Below are positions 19,366-28,795 of a DNA stretch of 64,000 nt, one piece after another. Both the position numbers and the translations under genes were made by a program. The first letter of the stretch is position 1. Each line of letters begins with the position of its first letter. Under the pieces are notes generated by a model. That model was not told where the DNA came from, searched no databases, and was given only the letters and a program-made list of their open reading frames with translations. The DNA comes from Cedecea lapagei. GTDB lineage: Bacteria > Pseudomonadota > Gammaproteobacteria > Enterobacterales > Enterobacteriaceae. Location of the stretch: assembly GCF_900635955.1 (NCBI RefSeq), contig NZ_LR134201.1, positions 1,860,001 through 1,924,000 on the forward strand. Reading direction: 5' to 3'.

Positions 19366-20985
19366 CTAGTGTTTGATGATGTACATCGTGCGGCTGTAGG
19401 CCACGTCTTCCGGGTTATTGATTGGATAACCCTTCAACCACGGTTTGATCAGGCGGCCATTCGTGTACTGATAGATTGGCGCAATGGGCGCTTTGTCCTG
19501 AATGATTTTTTCCGCAGCATTGTAATCCGCATTGCGCGCTTTATCGGTAGTTTCCAGCGCGGCCTGGGACAGCAGCTTGTCGTATTCCGGCGAGTTGAAG
19601 CGTGAAATATTGCCGCTGTGGGTCGAGGTTAACAGCGACAGGAAGGTCGAAGGCTCATTGTAGTCGCCCACCCACGACGCACGGATCACGTCAAAATTGC
19701 CGGTATTGCGGCTATCAATGTACGTTTTCCACTCCTGGTTTTGCAGCTTCACGTCAACGCCCAGATTTTTCTTCCACATTGAAGCGACGGCAATCGCTAT
19801 CTTTTGGTGGTTTTCGGAGGTGTTGTACAGCAGCGTCAGCTTCAGCGGCTTAGCCTCGCCGTAGCCTGCGGCCTGCAGCAGCATTTTCGCCTGCGCGTTC
19901 AGCTCCTGCTGGCTCATCTCTTCAAACTGCGAGGGGTCCGGCTTAAAGCCAGCGGTGACATCCGGCGTGAAGCGCCAGGCCGGTTTTTCTCCCGTTCCCA
20001 GCACTTTGTCCGTCATCAGACGGCGATCGATGGTCATGCTCAATGCCAGACGCACTCGCGGGTCCGCAGTCGGCCCCTTTTGTGTGTTGAACGCGTAGTA
20101 ATAGGTACCAAGCTGCGGCGGCGTGTAGACCTGCCCCGGAATATCTTTCAGCAGCTTTTGATAGAGGTTTTTGGGGAACGACTCCGTGATGTCGATATCA
20201 CCGGCCAGATAACGCTTGGTGGCCGCAGACTCCTGGTTGATCGGAATAAAGGTCACTTTGGTCAGCACCGTTTTCCCGTTATCCCAGTAATACTTATTCG
20301 GCACCGCGACCAGCTTCTCGTTAACCACGCGGTCCTGCAGCATAAAGGCGCCGTTGCCCACGAGGTTGCCGGGCCTGGTCCACTCGTTCCCTGACTTCTC
20401 AACGGTCGCTTTAGGCGTTGGATAGAAGGAGAAGTTTGCCGTCAGGCTTGGGAAGAACGGCACCGGCTTATCCAGCTGCACGCGCAGCGTTCTGGCATCC
20501 ACGGCCGTCACGCCGAGCTTATCAGCAGACATTTTTCCGTCGATAATGGCCTGGGCGTTAGCGATGCCCGCAAGCGCGGCAAACCAGGCAAAGGGAGAGG
20601 TGTTTTTCGGGTCAACGAGGCGCTGCCAGCTATAAACAAAGTCCTGTGCCGTGACCGGCGAACCGTCAGACCAGCGGGCATTGTCCCGCAGCGTAAACGT
20701 CCAGACACGGTTGTCGTTGCTTTGCCATTTGGTGGCTACGCCCGGGACCAGCTCACCTTTTTCATTCTGGTTAACCAGCCCTTCAAAAAGATCGCGAATG
20801 ACCTGAATTTCCGGCAGGCCAACCGCCTTAATCGGGTCGAGGCTCGCGGGCTCGTCTTTAATATGTCTGACCAACTCCTGACTGCTCGCAAGCTTTGTCC
20901 CCGCAGGAACATCCGCCGCCCAGGCGCTTTGCAGCATGGCGGCAACGGCCAACGCACAACAGCTAAAACTGAGGCTTTTTTTCAT
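19366..20985 (-). CDS. mppA: Periplasmic murein tripeptide-binding protein MppA
   Basis: OppA-type solute-binding protein that delivers L-Ala-D-Glu-mDap to the Opp permease for cell-wall recycling. 539 residues from ATG 20985 (MKKSLSFSC); a signal peptide with cleavage near AWAADVPAG is clear. The SBP_bac_5 fold shows DEPASLDPIKA near the N-terminus and FTLRDNARWSDGSPVTAQDF. An upstream ATG would add MQRHGRKA, which is not a natural start here. Divergent from mpaA, whose product degrades the same peptide, with 168 bases between. Confidence 0.93.
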   Translation of the reverse strand: MKKSLSFSCCALAVAAMLQSAWAADVPAGTKLASSQELVRHIKDEPASLDPIKAVGLPEIQVIRDLFEGLVNQNEKGELVPGVATKWQSNDNRVWTFTLRDNARWSDGSPVTAQDFVYSWQRLVDPKNTSPFAWFAALAGIANAQAIIDGKMSADKLGVTAVDARTLRVQLDKPVPFFPSLTANFSFYPTPKATVEKSGNEWTRPGNLVGNGAFMLQDRVVNEKLVAVPNKYYWDNGKTVLTKVTFIPINQESAATKRYLAGDIDITESFPKNLYQKLLKDIPGQVYTPPQLGTYYYAFNTQKGPTADPRVRLALSMTIDRRLMTDKVLGTGEKPAWRFTPDVTAGFKPDPSQFEEMSQQELNAQAKMLLQAAGYGEAKPLKLTLLYNTSENHQKIAIAVASMWKKNLGVDVKLQNQEWKTYIDSRNTGNFDVIRASWVGDYNEPSTFLSLLTSTHSGNISRFNSPEYDKLLSQAALETTDKARNADYNAAEKIIQDKAPIAPIYQYTNGRLIKPWLKGYPINNPEDVAYSRTMYIIKH

Positions 20986-21153
20986 CGCTTTCCTTCCGTG
21001 TCTTTGCATTCAGGAGATTTGTGTAAGTTACTGTAGCGTAATTTATTCTTTCGATTCCAGGAAAAAGGTCACATCTGCGGATTAAGGTGAGTTTTCCCTA
21101 AAACATTGCTATTAATGATGTTACTAGCCGTCTTATTCAGTGAGAGGAATATC

Positions 21154-21867
21154 ATGCCTGTGACCCGCCCTCGCCCCCAGCGCGGCCATCTGCCACCGGG
21201 CTGTGAACGCTACGGAAAATCGGCATTAGGCGCGCCGCTGCTCTATTTTCCGGCTACAAAAACGGTAGAACGCAGCGGGCTGATCATTGCCGGCACGCAC
21301 GGCGATGAGAACGCCGCGATGGTGACGCTTTCCTGCGCCCTGAGAACGCTCGAACCGCAATTCCGGCGTCATCATGTGGTGCTGGCGGTGAACCCGGACG
21401 GCTGCCAGCTGGGCCTGCGCGCAAACGCGCACGGCGTGGATCTGAACCGTAACTTCCCGGCGGCAAACTGGAAGGCTGGTGACACGGTATACCGCTGGAA
21501 CAGCAGCGCGGATAAACGTGACGTGGTGTTGTCTACCGGCCAGACGCCGGGCTCTGAGCCGGAAACCACCGCGCTGTGCCAGCTTATTCATAAGCTGCAG
21601 CCTGCCTGGATCATCTCTTTTCACGATCCGCTTGGCTGCATTGAAGATCCTCATAGCTCTGCGCTGGGACACTGGCTGGCCGAGGCTTTTGCACTCCCCC
21701 TGGTCACCAGCGTTGGCTATGAAACGCCGGGCTCATTCGGCAGCTGGTGCGCTGATTTAGGCCTGCCCTGCATCACCGCTGAGTTCCCGCCAATATCAGC
21801 TGATGAGGCCAGCGAGCGTTATCTGAGCGCAATGACGGACCTGCTGCACTGGCACAAACAAGATTAA
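21154..21867 (+). CDS. mpaA: Murein peptide amidase A (gamma-D-Glu-mDap carboxypeptidase)
   Basis: Cytoplasmic M14-type zinc carboxypeptidase that removes meso-diaminopimelate from the recycled murein tripeptide. 237 residues from ATG 21154 (MPVTRPRP) behind GAGAGGAA. Zinc ligands His and Glu in GTHGDENAA, a further His in ISFHDPLG, and catalytic Glu in CITAEFPP. NLNR-type region is VDLNRNFPA. Its end overlaps the 3' end of convergent ycjG by four bases. Its neighbours mppA and ycjG act before and after it in the same route. Confidence 0.93.
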   Translation: MPVTRPRPQRGHLPPGCERYGKSALGAPLLYFPATKTVERSGLIIAGTHGDENAAMVTLSCALRTLEPQFRRHHVVLAVNPDGCQLGLRANAHGVDLNRNFPAANWKAGDTVYRWNSSADKRDVVLSTGQTPGSEPETTALCQLIHKLQPAWIISFHDPLGCIEDPHSSALGHWLAEAFALPLVTSVGYETPGSFGSWCADLGLPCITAEFPPISADEASERYLSAMTDLLHWHKQD

Positions 21868-22829
21868 GGGTAAAGTTTTCCCGTTGCGAAATGCAGGGCT
21901 GGCTCCACGTCCACGGCAAGCCAGGTGGGGCCGTCAAGATCGGCAAAACGCACTCTGGCCGCCAGCGGCAGGGCGGCGGCAATCGCCCGTGATGTGCAGA
22001 GCATACAGCCGAGCATAACGTCAAACCCCTGTTGGCGAGCGGCCTGAGCCAGCATCAGCGCCTCTGTCAGGCCACCGGTTTTATCAAGCTTAACGTTAAT
22101 CATCTCGTAGCGCCCGACAAGCGCCGGCAGACTGCTGCGGGTATGGCAGCTTTCGTCGGCGCAAATCGGCAGCGGATGAATAAAATTGGCCAGGGCGCCA
22201 TCATCGCCTGCCGGCAGCGGCTGCTCAAGCATCGCCACGTTGAGATCGGCCAGCAGCTGGCAGCGCGCGGCAAGACCGTCGCTGCGCCAGGACTCGTTGG
22301 CATCAACAATCAAGATGGCTTCCGGCACCGCTGCCCTGATGGCCACCATGCGTTCGGTTATAAGACGATCGTCAAGTTTGACCTTGAGCAGGCGAGCGCC
22401 CTTCTCCCAAAGCAAAGCCGCAGAGGCGGCCATCTGCTCCGGCGCAGCAATCGTGACTGTTTGAGCCGTCGTCACCATCTCGGGTAATTCTACTGCGTTC
22501 AGGGCCGATATCGTCGTGTGTTTAAGGCGGGCTTCCAGGTCCCAAAGTGCACTGTCAATGGCGTTGCGCGCTGCGCCGGGCGGCAGGGCCTGCTGTAGCT
22601 CAGCGCGCGTCATACCGCGCTCAAGCTGTGAAAGTACCGTGGTGATTTGAGCAAGAACCGAAGCCTCGCTTTCGCCATAGCGCGGGTATGGCGTACATTC
22701 ACCAACGCCTTTTACACCCTCTTCTTCAAGCTCAACCACCACAACGACCGCTTCGCTGCGCGTTCCCCTCGCTATCACAAAGGGCGTATGGAGCGGCCAG
22801 GCCTCCTGGTAAACTTTCACTGTTCTCAT
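21864..22829 (-). CDS. ycjG: L-Ala-D/L-Glu epimerase
   Basis: Enolase-superfamily enzyme (muconate lactonising subgroup) that epimerises L-Ala-D-Glu left after MpaA action to L-Ala-L-Glu, allowing peptidases to degrade it. 321 residues. Active-site elements: KVKLD (Lys base), VDANESW (metal Asp), EQPLP (Glu), ADESCH (Asp) and NVKLDKTGG (second Lys). Start ATG 22829 (MRTVKVYQEA). Convergent with mpaA, divergent from tpx. Also called ykfB-type in other bacteria. Confidence 0.95.
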   Translation of the reverse strand: MRTVKVYQEAWPLHTPFVIARGTRSEAVVVVVELEEEGVKGVGECTPYPRYGESEASVLAQITTVLSQLERGMTRAELQQALPPGAARNAIDSALWDLEARLKHTTISALNAVELPEMVTTAQTVTIAAPEQMAASAALLWEKGARLLKVKLDDRLITERMVAIRAAVPEAILIVDANESWRSDGLAARCQLLADLNVAMLEQPLPAGDDGALANFIHPLPICADESCHTRSSLPALVGRYEMINVKLDKTGGLTEALMLAQAARQQGFDVMLGCMLCTSRAIAAALPLAARVRFADLDGPTWLAVDVEPALHFATGKLYP

Positions 22830-22967
22830 CGTCAGTCTCCCCTGGGGTTATCGCCTGAGTATAGCGAGCCCACGCTTTTACGTGCACTTTCAGTTTTTTA
22901 TGTTCATCACGGATTTCCTGGAATACACTGTCCCGGGCGTTAATTTTATGTAAAAGGAAGATTAAAC

Positions 22968-23474
22968 ATGTCACAAACCGTTCATTTCCAGGGCAACCCG
23001 GTCAAAGTTGCAGGTCAGCTCCCTCAGGCTGGCAGCAAGGCCGCCGCATTCTCTCTGGTCGCTAAAGATCTTTCTGACGTTGCGCTAAGCCAGTTTGCCG
23101 GCAAACGTAAAGTGCTGAATATTTTCCCAAGCATCGATACCGGCGTGTGCGCCGCATCCGTGCGTAAATTCAACCAGCTGGCTGCCGATCTGGATAACAC
23201 CGTAGTGCTGTGCATCTCTGCGGACCTTCCGTTCGCTCAGTCCCGTTTCTGTGGCGCTGAAGGCCTGAACAACGTTGTCACCCTGTCCACCCTGCGTAAC
23301 CCTGAGTTCCAGCAGGCATATGGCGTCAGCATTGCCGAAGGTGCGCTGAAAGGCCTGACCGCCCGTGCGGTAGTGGTTATCAATGAGAACGATGAAGTGG
23401 TGTTCAGCGAGCTGGTGAATGAAATCACCAACGAGCCGGACTACGCTGCAGCGCTGGAAGTGCTGAAAGCTTAA
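22968..23474 (+). CDS. tpx: Thiol peroxidase Tpx
   Basis: Thioredoxin-dependent atypical 2-Cys peroxiredoxin reducing lipid and other peroxides. 168 residues. Peroxidatic cysteine in SIDTGVCAAS, resolving cysteine in QSRFCGAEG; the catalytic Thr/Arg are in DTGVC and RFCG. AAAGGAAG lies before ATG 22968. A bidirectional terminator separates it from the convergent tyrR. In E. coli it is repressed by ArcA and FNR; I did not find a clear site here. Confidence 0.97.
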   Translation: MSQTVHFQGNPVKVAGQLPQAGSKAAAFSLVAKDLSDVALSQFAGKRKVLNIFPSIDTGVCAASVRKFNQLAADLDNTVVLCISADLPFAQSRFCGAEGLNNVVTLSTLRNPEFQQAYGVSIAEGALKGLTARAVVVINENDEVVFSELVNEITNEPDYAAALEVLKA

Positions 23475-23495
23475 GCCTCAGGCCTGCATCAAAAG

Positions 23496-23523
23496 AAAAC
23501 CCCGGGAGACCGGGGTTTTTTAT
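23496..23523. terminator. Bidirectional terminator between tpx and tyrR
   Basis: 10-bp stem AAAACCCCGG / CCGGGGTTTT with GAGA loop, followed by T on the plus strand and by TTTTCTTTT on the minus strand. Confidence 0.92.
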
Positions 23524-23525
23524 TT

Positions 23526-25088
23526 CTACTCTTCGCTTTTTTTCTGGCTCAGGCCATATTCGCGCAGCTTGTTGGCAATCGCGGTATGGGAAACTCCCAG
23601 GCGCTTCGCCAGCTTGCGGGTACTTGGATAGCTGCGATAAAGCTGCGTTAATACTGAACGCTCAAAGCGGCTGGTAATGTCATCCAGCGATCCTTCCATC
23701 GCCTCTTCCCCTACCGCCAGGCTTGCCGAGTCGAAGTCCGGCAGCAGGATGTCCTGCGGACGCAGCTCATAGCCTTCCAGCTGGGTTAAAGCGCGGTAAA
23801 TGGCGTTTTTCAACTGGCGAACGTTGCCCGGCCAGCCGTAGCGGGTCAGCACGCTGCTTAAATCGTGAGAGAGCTTAGGCCGCGGCACGCCCTGCTCGTC
23901 GGCAAATCGCGCCACGAACAGTTCGGCCAGCGGCATGATGTCCTGCGGACGATCGCGCAGCGGCGGCAGGTTCAGGGTCAGTACGTTGAGGCGATAATAG
24001 AGATCTTCGCGGAACTCGCCTTTCTGCACCAGCTCGACCAGATTTTTCTGCGTCGCGCAAATCACGCGGACATCAACATGCACCTCATGCTCTTCACCAA
24101 CGCGACGGAAAGTCCCGTCGTTAAGGAAGCGCAGCAGTTTAGTTTGCATGCGCGGAGACATTTCGCCGATTTCGTCCAGCAGAACCGAACCACCGTTAGC
24201 CTGCTCGAAGAAGCCTTTTTTCCCTTCAACGGCGTTTGCATAGGCGCCGGCCGCATGGCCAAACAGCTCGCTTTCAATAACGTCATCGGGAATGGAGCCA
24301 CAGTTCAGCGCCAGATAGGGTTTCTGCGCGCGCTGGCTGCTCAGGTGGCAGGCGTTCGCCAGCAAATCTTTGCCGGTGCCGGTATCGCCGACGATCAGCA
24401 ATGGCGCATTAAGCTGCGCCAGCTTGCGGGCCTGCTCAACCACGTGACGCATTTTCGGGCTAACGGCAACAATCTGGTCAAAAGCGCTGAAATCGCTGCT
24501 GGAGAGGTTTTGCAGCTGGCGCCCCATGCGAACGGTAGAGCGCAGCATGACAACCGCGCCAACCAGCAGCGGCTGATTATCTTCGCCGTCGAGATGAACG
24601 GGCGTAATCTCCAGCAGGAAGTTTTGCCCGTGGATCACGACATGTTCGGTATGCGAATCGTGAGGCTCGCTCTCCAGCCAGCGGGTGAAGTTAAAACCGC
24701 TAATCAGCGTGCCAGCGTTGTGATTACGCAGCCGATCTTCACTCTGCCCGAATAGCACGCAGCTTGCCGGGTTAGCCAGCTCAACTTTGCTGCGCATATC
24801 CAGCGACAGTACCGGTTCCGGCAGCGCTTCAAGCAGCGCGCTCAAGGCCCGATGCTCACGTTCGGAAGGCATCCACGGCACTTTACGCACGTCGGTCACG
24901 TCGGGGATGCGGCGAATTTCAGCCATCAGGCTGCTGAAGGATTCAAAATCAAGGGAGGAGAAATTAAGGTAAATACGCCCAATCGGGTCAATTTCGATAC
25001 CACGCAAATCAATCCCGCGCAGCACTAACAGATCGAGTAGTTCACGAGTGAGACCAAGGCGGTCCTGACAAAAGACTTCCAGACGCAT
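23526..25088 (-). CDS. tyrR: Transcriptional regulator TyrR
   Basis: Master regulator of aromatic amino-acid synthesis and transport, repressing or activating with Tyr, Phe or Trp. 520 residues: ACT domain (1-75), PAS domain (80-190), AAA+ domain (205-430; Walker A GDTGTGKD, Walker B SVLLDEIGEM) and C-terminal HTH (TRKLAKRLGVSHTAIANKL). The GAFTGA loop of sigma-54 activators is replaced by GAYANA, as expected for a regulator that works with sigma-70. Seven residues longer than E. coli TyrR. The 214 bases to ycjF contain no other gene. Confidence 0.97.
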   Translation of the reverse strand: MRLEVFCQDRLGLTRELLDLLVLRGIDLRGIEIDPIGRIYLNFSSLDFESFSSLMAEIRRIPDVTDVRKVPWMPSEREHRALSALLEALPEPVLSLDMRSKVELANPASCVLFGQSEDRLRNHNAGTLISGFNFTRWLESEPHDSHTEHVVIHGQNFLLEITPVHLDGEDNQPLLVGAVVMLRSTVRMGRQLQNLSSSDFSAFDQIVAVSPKMRHVVEQARKLAQLNAPLLIVGDTGTGKDLLANACHLSSQRAQKPYLALNCGSIPDDVIESELFGHAAGAYANAVEGKKGFFEQANGGSVLLDEIGEMSPRMQTKLLRFLNDGTFRRVGEEHEVHVDVRVICATQKNLVELVQKGEFREDLYYRLNVLTLNLPPLRDRPQDIMPLAELFVARFADEQGVPRPKLSHDLSSVLTRYGWPGNVRQLKNAIYRALTQLEGYELRPQDILLPDFDSASLAVGEEAMEGSLDDITSRFERSVLTQLYRSYPSTRKLAKRLGVSHTAIANKLREYGLSQKKSEE

Positions 25089-25302
25089 GCAGGTGACCTT
25101 ATTTTACGGTAAACGGCCTATATGACCTCCAGCCAGGCTGAAGATCTTCATAGAGTTGAAGCGATAATAACTCAGTTAACCGTTGGCAAGAAGAGACCTG
25201 TCATGAAATGTTGACACTAAAAGGCAAACCTCCGGTCAACAGGCGCGAAATTTATACGCACGCTGTAAACAACAAAGGGCAGCCGAAGCTGCCGTTATCA
25301 GC

Positions 25303-26370
25303 TTAACTAGCCGGTTTATTTTTCCCGGAGGCCAGAGTTTCTTTAAGCTGCACCAGAAGCTGTTTGCGGAAATCGCCCAGCCGGGGCTTGTCTCCCTCCA
25401 GCCACGGCAGCGGACGGCAAAGCTCCATCGCCTTGATGCCCAGACGCGCGGTGAGTAAACCGGCGCCGATGCCCTGGGCGGCACGAGCCGAAAGCCTGGC
25501 GGCGATATCCTGTGACATCCAGTCCATCCCCACTTCGCGCACCAGCTCGCTGGCCCCGGCGAAGGCGATATTCAGCAACACCAGGCGGAACAGGCGGATG
25601 CGGCTGAAGTAGCCCAGTTCAATGCCGTACAGCGTGGCGATGCGCTTAATCAGGCGCAGGTTACGCCAGGCGATAAACGCCATGTCTACCAGCGCCAGCG
25701 GGCTGACGGCTATCATCAGCGTGGATTCGGCGGCCGAGCGGCTGATTTCGCGCCTTGCCTGCGCATCCAGCACCGGCTGAACCAGCTGGGCGTAGAGCGC
25801 CACCACTTCGCGATCATTATGGGTTTCGTGGATGGAAGCGTACCAGCGCTGCAGCGCCGGATGGCCTTTATCCAGCCCCGCCTGGGCGGCCAGTTTTTCG
25901 CAGAACGCTCGCCCTCGCCCCGTACCGTGACTGGCAAGCAGCTCGCGGGCCTCATCACGCTCTTCCGCGCGCTGGCGCAATCGCCATAAACGCCGCCATT
26001 CGCTGGCAATCGAGCCGACGCCTGCCGCAACGATCAGTCCGCCGGCCACGCCGCCGCCGAGGGCTATCCAGTCCTGATGAATAAAAGCGTTATGGGTCCA
26101 CTGCACACCCTGCGCCACAACGCTGACGCCAAACAGCGCCAGCCCGGCGGTGACCATTTTGCGCCACAGGCTGCGTTTTGGCCTCAGCGCAGCGTCAATA
26201 ACCGCCTCAGCCTGCCCTTCTTCTTCGGCAAGCGTTTCGGTGCTGGTCGCCACCGGCGTAAATTTTTGCGCTTCCGGTTCACTGAACGCATGCGCTGCTT
26301 TCCAGTCCTGCTCTTTCTCCGCCTCCAGCGGCTGCGCAAAATCGATGCGCGGTTTAATAGGATCGCTCAT
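25303..26370 (-). CDS. ycjF: Inner-membrane protein YcjF (UPF0283)
   Basis: 355 residues with two transmembrane helices near residues 70-125 (LWRKMVTAGLALFGVSVVAQ then LGGGVAGGLIVAAGV) and a long C-terminal cytoplasmic domain with a further hydrophobic stretch. Function unknown; it is encoded with YcjX and expressed with the phage shock genes in many gamma-proteobacteria. Its ATG overlaps the ycjX stop by four bases (ATGA), so the two are coupled. Confidence 0.92.
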   Translation of the reverse strand: MSDPIKPRIDFAQPLEAEKEQDWKAAHAFSEPEAQKFTPVATSTETLAEEEGQAEAVIDAALRPKRSLWRKMVTAGLALFGVSVVAQGVQWTHNAFIHQDWIALGGGVAGGLIVAAGVGSIASEWRRLWRLRQRAEERDEARELLASHGTGRGRAFCEKLAAQAGLDKGHPALQRWYASIHETHNDREVVALYAQLVQPVLDAQARREISRSAAESTLMIAVSPLALVDMAFIAWRNLRLIKRIATLYGIELGYFSRIRLFRLVLLNIAFAGASELVREVGMDWMSQDIAARLSARAAQGIGAGLLTARLGIKAMELCRPLPWLEGDKPRLGDFRKQLLVQLKETLASGKNKPAS

Positions 26371-27764
26371 CGTAATTTATCTCCAATCAGGAACTCCAGC
26401 GCCGCGTCCAGTCGAATGTGCGGCAGCGGACGGTCGACGTCCATCACCTGCGGGCGGAATTGTTCAAACTGAAAACCCTGGCTCTGCCAGAAAGCATTGC
26501 CGGGCAGGCGCGAAGGGACCTCGCCAGGATAGACCGTCAGCGGCGCACCGTCGCTAAGGCGGTTGCCACGCAGCGCCGGGATTTGCTCCCCCTGCACTTC
26601 AACCATGCCGCTTTGCGTGGCCTGAACGGAGGCCAGCCCCATGCAGTCCATGGTGATACCCTCGAAGGCGGCATTTTGCCAGGCGTCCTGAACCAGCTGC
26701 TGCAGCAGGGAAACCATATTGGCGTGCTGATCGACGGTAACGTGGTCAGCTTTGGTCGCGGCAAACAGTAGCTTATCGATAACCGGAGAAAAAAGACGGC
26801 GGAATAGCGTCCGCTGCCCGTAATGGAAGCTTTGCATCAGTTGGGTTAACGCCAGCCGCATATCGTTGAACGCCTGCGGGCCGCTGTTCAGCGGCTGCAG
26901 ACAGTCAACCAGCACAATCTGGCGGTCAAAGCGCAGGAAGTGGTTCTTATAAAAACCTTTCACTACCTTTTCGCAGTAGTAGTCAAAACGGGCACGCAGC
27001 ATACCGATATTGCTGCTCTTATCCGCCTGGGCAAGTTTCGACTCGCCGAAGCCATCAACATCCGGCCAGGGGAAGAACTGCAGCGCGGGCGCGCCCGCCA
27101 TATCTCCGGGGAGGACAAAACGTCCCGGCTGAATAAAGTGCAGCCCCTCTTTCTTGCAGCGCATCAGGTAATCGGTCCACGCTTCAGAAATTGCCGCCAG
27201 GCGGTTTTCATCGGCAGGAGCAAGCGGATCCAGACCTTCACACAGGCGCCGCCATTCCGCTGACCACTCAGCGCGCTGCCCCTGCAGCAGACCCGTCATC
27301 TGGCGGGACCAGCTCAGGTAATCCTGAGCCAGCATCGGCAGGTCGAGGAGCCACTCTCCCGGGTAATCCACGATTTCCAGATACAGCGTAGAAGTGTCTT
27401 TAAAGTGCCGCAGCAGCGAGTCGTTTGAACGATAGCGCAGCGCCAGGCGCATTTCGCTTACTCCGCGAGTGGGCGTCGGCCAGGCCGGAGGCGTGCCAAA
27501 CAGCTGCGCCATACCTTCATCATAGGTGAAGCGCTGAATGCCGAGATCGCGCTGGGGTACGCGCTTAACGCCAAGCAGTCGCTCTTCACGCGCGGCGCTC
27601 AGCATCGGCAGGCGAGCGCCGGTGTGAATACCCAGCAGCTGGTTGACCATTGCGGTAATAAACGCCGTTTTACCACTGCGGCTCAGCCCGGTCACCGCAA
27701 GGCGTAAATGACGATCGACGCCCCGGTTCACCAGGGCGTTAAGTTCGTTTTTGATTCGGCTCAT
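26367..27764 (-). CDS. ycjX: DUF463 P-loop GTPase-like protein YcjX
   Basis: 465 residues. Walker A is GLSRSGKTAF near residue 28, which explains its description as an ATP/GTP-binding protein. Function is unknown; membrane stress is suggested by its place downstream of pspABCD and by its known sigma-54/PspF control in relatives. The 111 bases to pspD hold neither pspE nor the ycjM-W sugar genes that sit between them in E. coli, so this is a compact psp-ycjXF arrangement. Confidence 0.92.
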   Translation of the reverse strand: MSRIKNELNALVNRGVDRHLRLAVTGLSRSGKTAFITAMVNQLLGIHTGARLPMLSAAREERLLGVKRVPQRDLGIQRFTYDEGMAQLFGTPPAWPTPTRGVSEMRLALRYRSNDSLLRHFKDTSTLYLEIVDYPGEWLLDLPMLAQDYLSWSRQMTGLLQGQRAEWSAEWRRLCEGLDPLAPADENRLAAISEAWTDYLMRCKKEGLHFIQPGRFVLPGDMAGAPALQFFPWPDVDGFGESKLAQADKSSNIGMLRARFDYYCEKVVKGFYKNHFLRFDRQIVLVDCLQPLNSGPQAFNDMRLALTQLMQSFHYGQRTLFRRLFSPVIDKLLFAATKADHVTVDQHANMVSLLQQLVQDAWQNAAFEGITMDCMGLASVQATQSGMVEVQGEQIPALRGNRLSDGAPLTVYPGEVPSRLPGNAFWQSQGFQFEQFRPQVMDVDRPLPHIRLDAALEFLIGDKLR

Positions 27765-27875
27765 AAGCGTCCTGATTGCCTTCCGTTTCGGGAAATACCT
27801 TCATTGATAATATCAGATGGGGCTAACTGCCACGAATCAAAGCGTTATGCCGAGAAAACTCGCTCCGGAGAGCGG

Positions 27876-28106
27876 TTATTTTGCCATACGGCGATCGTAA
27901 CGGTCGGAGACGTTACGGAGGATGCGGGTCAGCAACGGTTCCAGCACCACGGCCAGCACCATTTTCAGCGGGCGGCGAGCAACGGACTTTATCGCCCATG
28001 CAGCAAAACCGGCCGGGCCGAATCGCAGTGCGGCCAGCAGAGCCAGCTTCCCGGCGAGTTTCAGGCCAGGTTTAGCTTTTTGCGAGACGGACTGAAACTT
28101 AGTCAT
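27876..28106 (-). CDS. pspD: Phage shock protein D
   Basis: 76-residue peripheral inner-membrane protein of unknown role, fourth gene of the psp operon. Hydrophobic core LALLAALRFGPAGFAAWAIK and a basic end RILRNVSDRYDRRMAK. GGAG lies before ATG 28106. The gap to pspC is 44 bases, in line with co-transcription. Confidence 0.9.
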   Translation of the reverse strand: MTKFQSVSQKAKPGLKLAGKLALLAALRFGPAGFAAWAIKSVARRPLKMVLAVVLEPLLTRILRNVSDRYDRRMAK

Positions 28107-28150
28107 ATTAACTCCTCACAATGGCGGGATTGCTCCCGCCTGATTTCGAA

Positions 28151-28510
28151 TTACAACTGACGGAAACGGCTGCGCAGCGTGAAGGTGTCAGAGGTGATGT
28201 AACGTTCCATAGAACGCAAACGTTGTTCACCCGCTGCCAGCTCCGCATCCACCGCGTTCAGCAAGTCGCGGCTGGTGGGCTGCTCGTTTTTTTCATCTGC
28301 GCCGTAGGGCATCGGATCCAGTACAAAAGTCATCACGATGTAGGCCACCAGCACAAAGAACGACAGGCCAAAAAATATCGATAAAATCGCAATGGCGCGT
28401 ACCAGTTTGACCGGCACATCAAGGTATTGCGCAATACCCGCGCATACCCCTTTCACCATCCCTTTTTCTGGGATGCGCCACAGCTTACGACCGGAAAATG
28501 AATTGACCAT
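28151..28510 (-). CDS. pspC: Phage shock protein C, envelope stress sensor
   Basis: 119-residue inner-membrane protein with a PspC domain: GRKLWRIPEKGMVKGVCAGI, then the hydrophobic segment AIAILSIFFGLSFFVLVAYI. With PspB it senses membrane damage by secretins and draws PspA off PspF. The start overlaps the pspB stop by one base (TAATG). Confidence 0.95.
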   Translation of the reverse strand: MVNSFSGRKLWRIPEKGMVKGVCAGIAQYLDVPVKLVRAIAILSIFFGLSFFVLVAYIVMTFVLDPMPYGADEKNEQPTSRDLLNAVDAELAAGEQRLRSMERYITSDTFTLRSRFRQL

Positions 28511-28734
28511 TAGTTGTTTCTCCAGTTCGGGTGTTCGGCATCAAGGATCTGCTCCAGAGACTGAATGCGCTCCCGCATCTGTCGCGCCTCATCGGTCAAC
28601 CGGGCAAGTCGCTGCTGTTCACTTTGTGAAAGCTGCTCGCCATTAGAACGGTTGCTGTAGTGAAGCCAAAGCCAAATCGGCGCCACAAACAGCACAAAGA
28701 TGGTCAGCGGGATAGCAAGAAAAAGCGCGCTCAT
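28510..28734 (-). CDS. pspB: Phage shock protein B
   Basis: 74 residues: one N-terminal membrane helix (LAIPLTIFVLFVAPIWLWLH) and a cytoplasmic heptad-repeat tail (LARLTDEARQMRERIQSLEQ) able to form a coiled coil with PspC. Acts with PspC as the switch releasing PspF from PspA. Confidence 0.95.
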   Translation of the reverse strand: MSALFLAIPLTIFVLFVAPIWLWLHYSNRSNGEQLSQSEQQRLARLTDEARQMRERIQSLEQILDAEHPNWRNN

Positions 28735-28795
28735 GTGTACTCCTTACTGGTCAGGCTTGAGTCGCGGTACGCTCTGCGCACCGCGGCCTGGATTA

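Noticed and set aside
23865..24755. 296-codon ORF opposite tyrR
   Set aside because: Antisense shadow created by GC-rich codon use of tyrR; no start signal or recognisable protein.
27765..27875. Possible pspE between pspD and ycjX
   Set aside because: Only 111 bases, no rhodanese-like frame.
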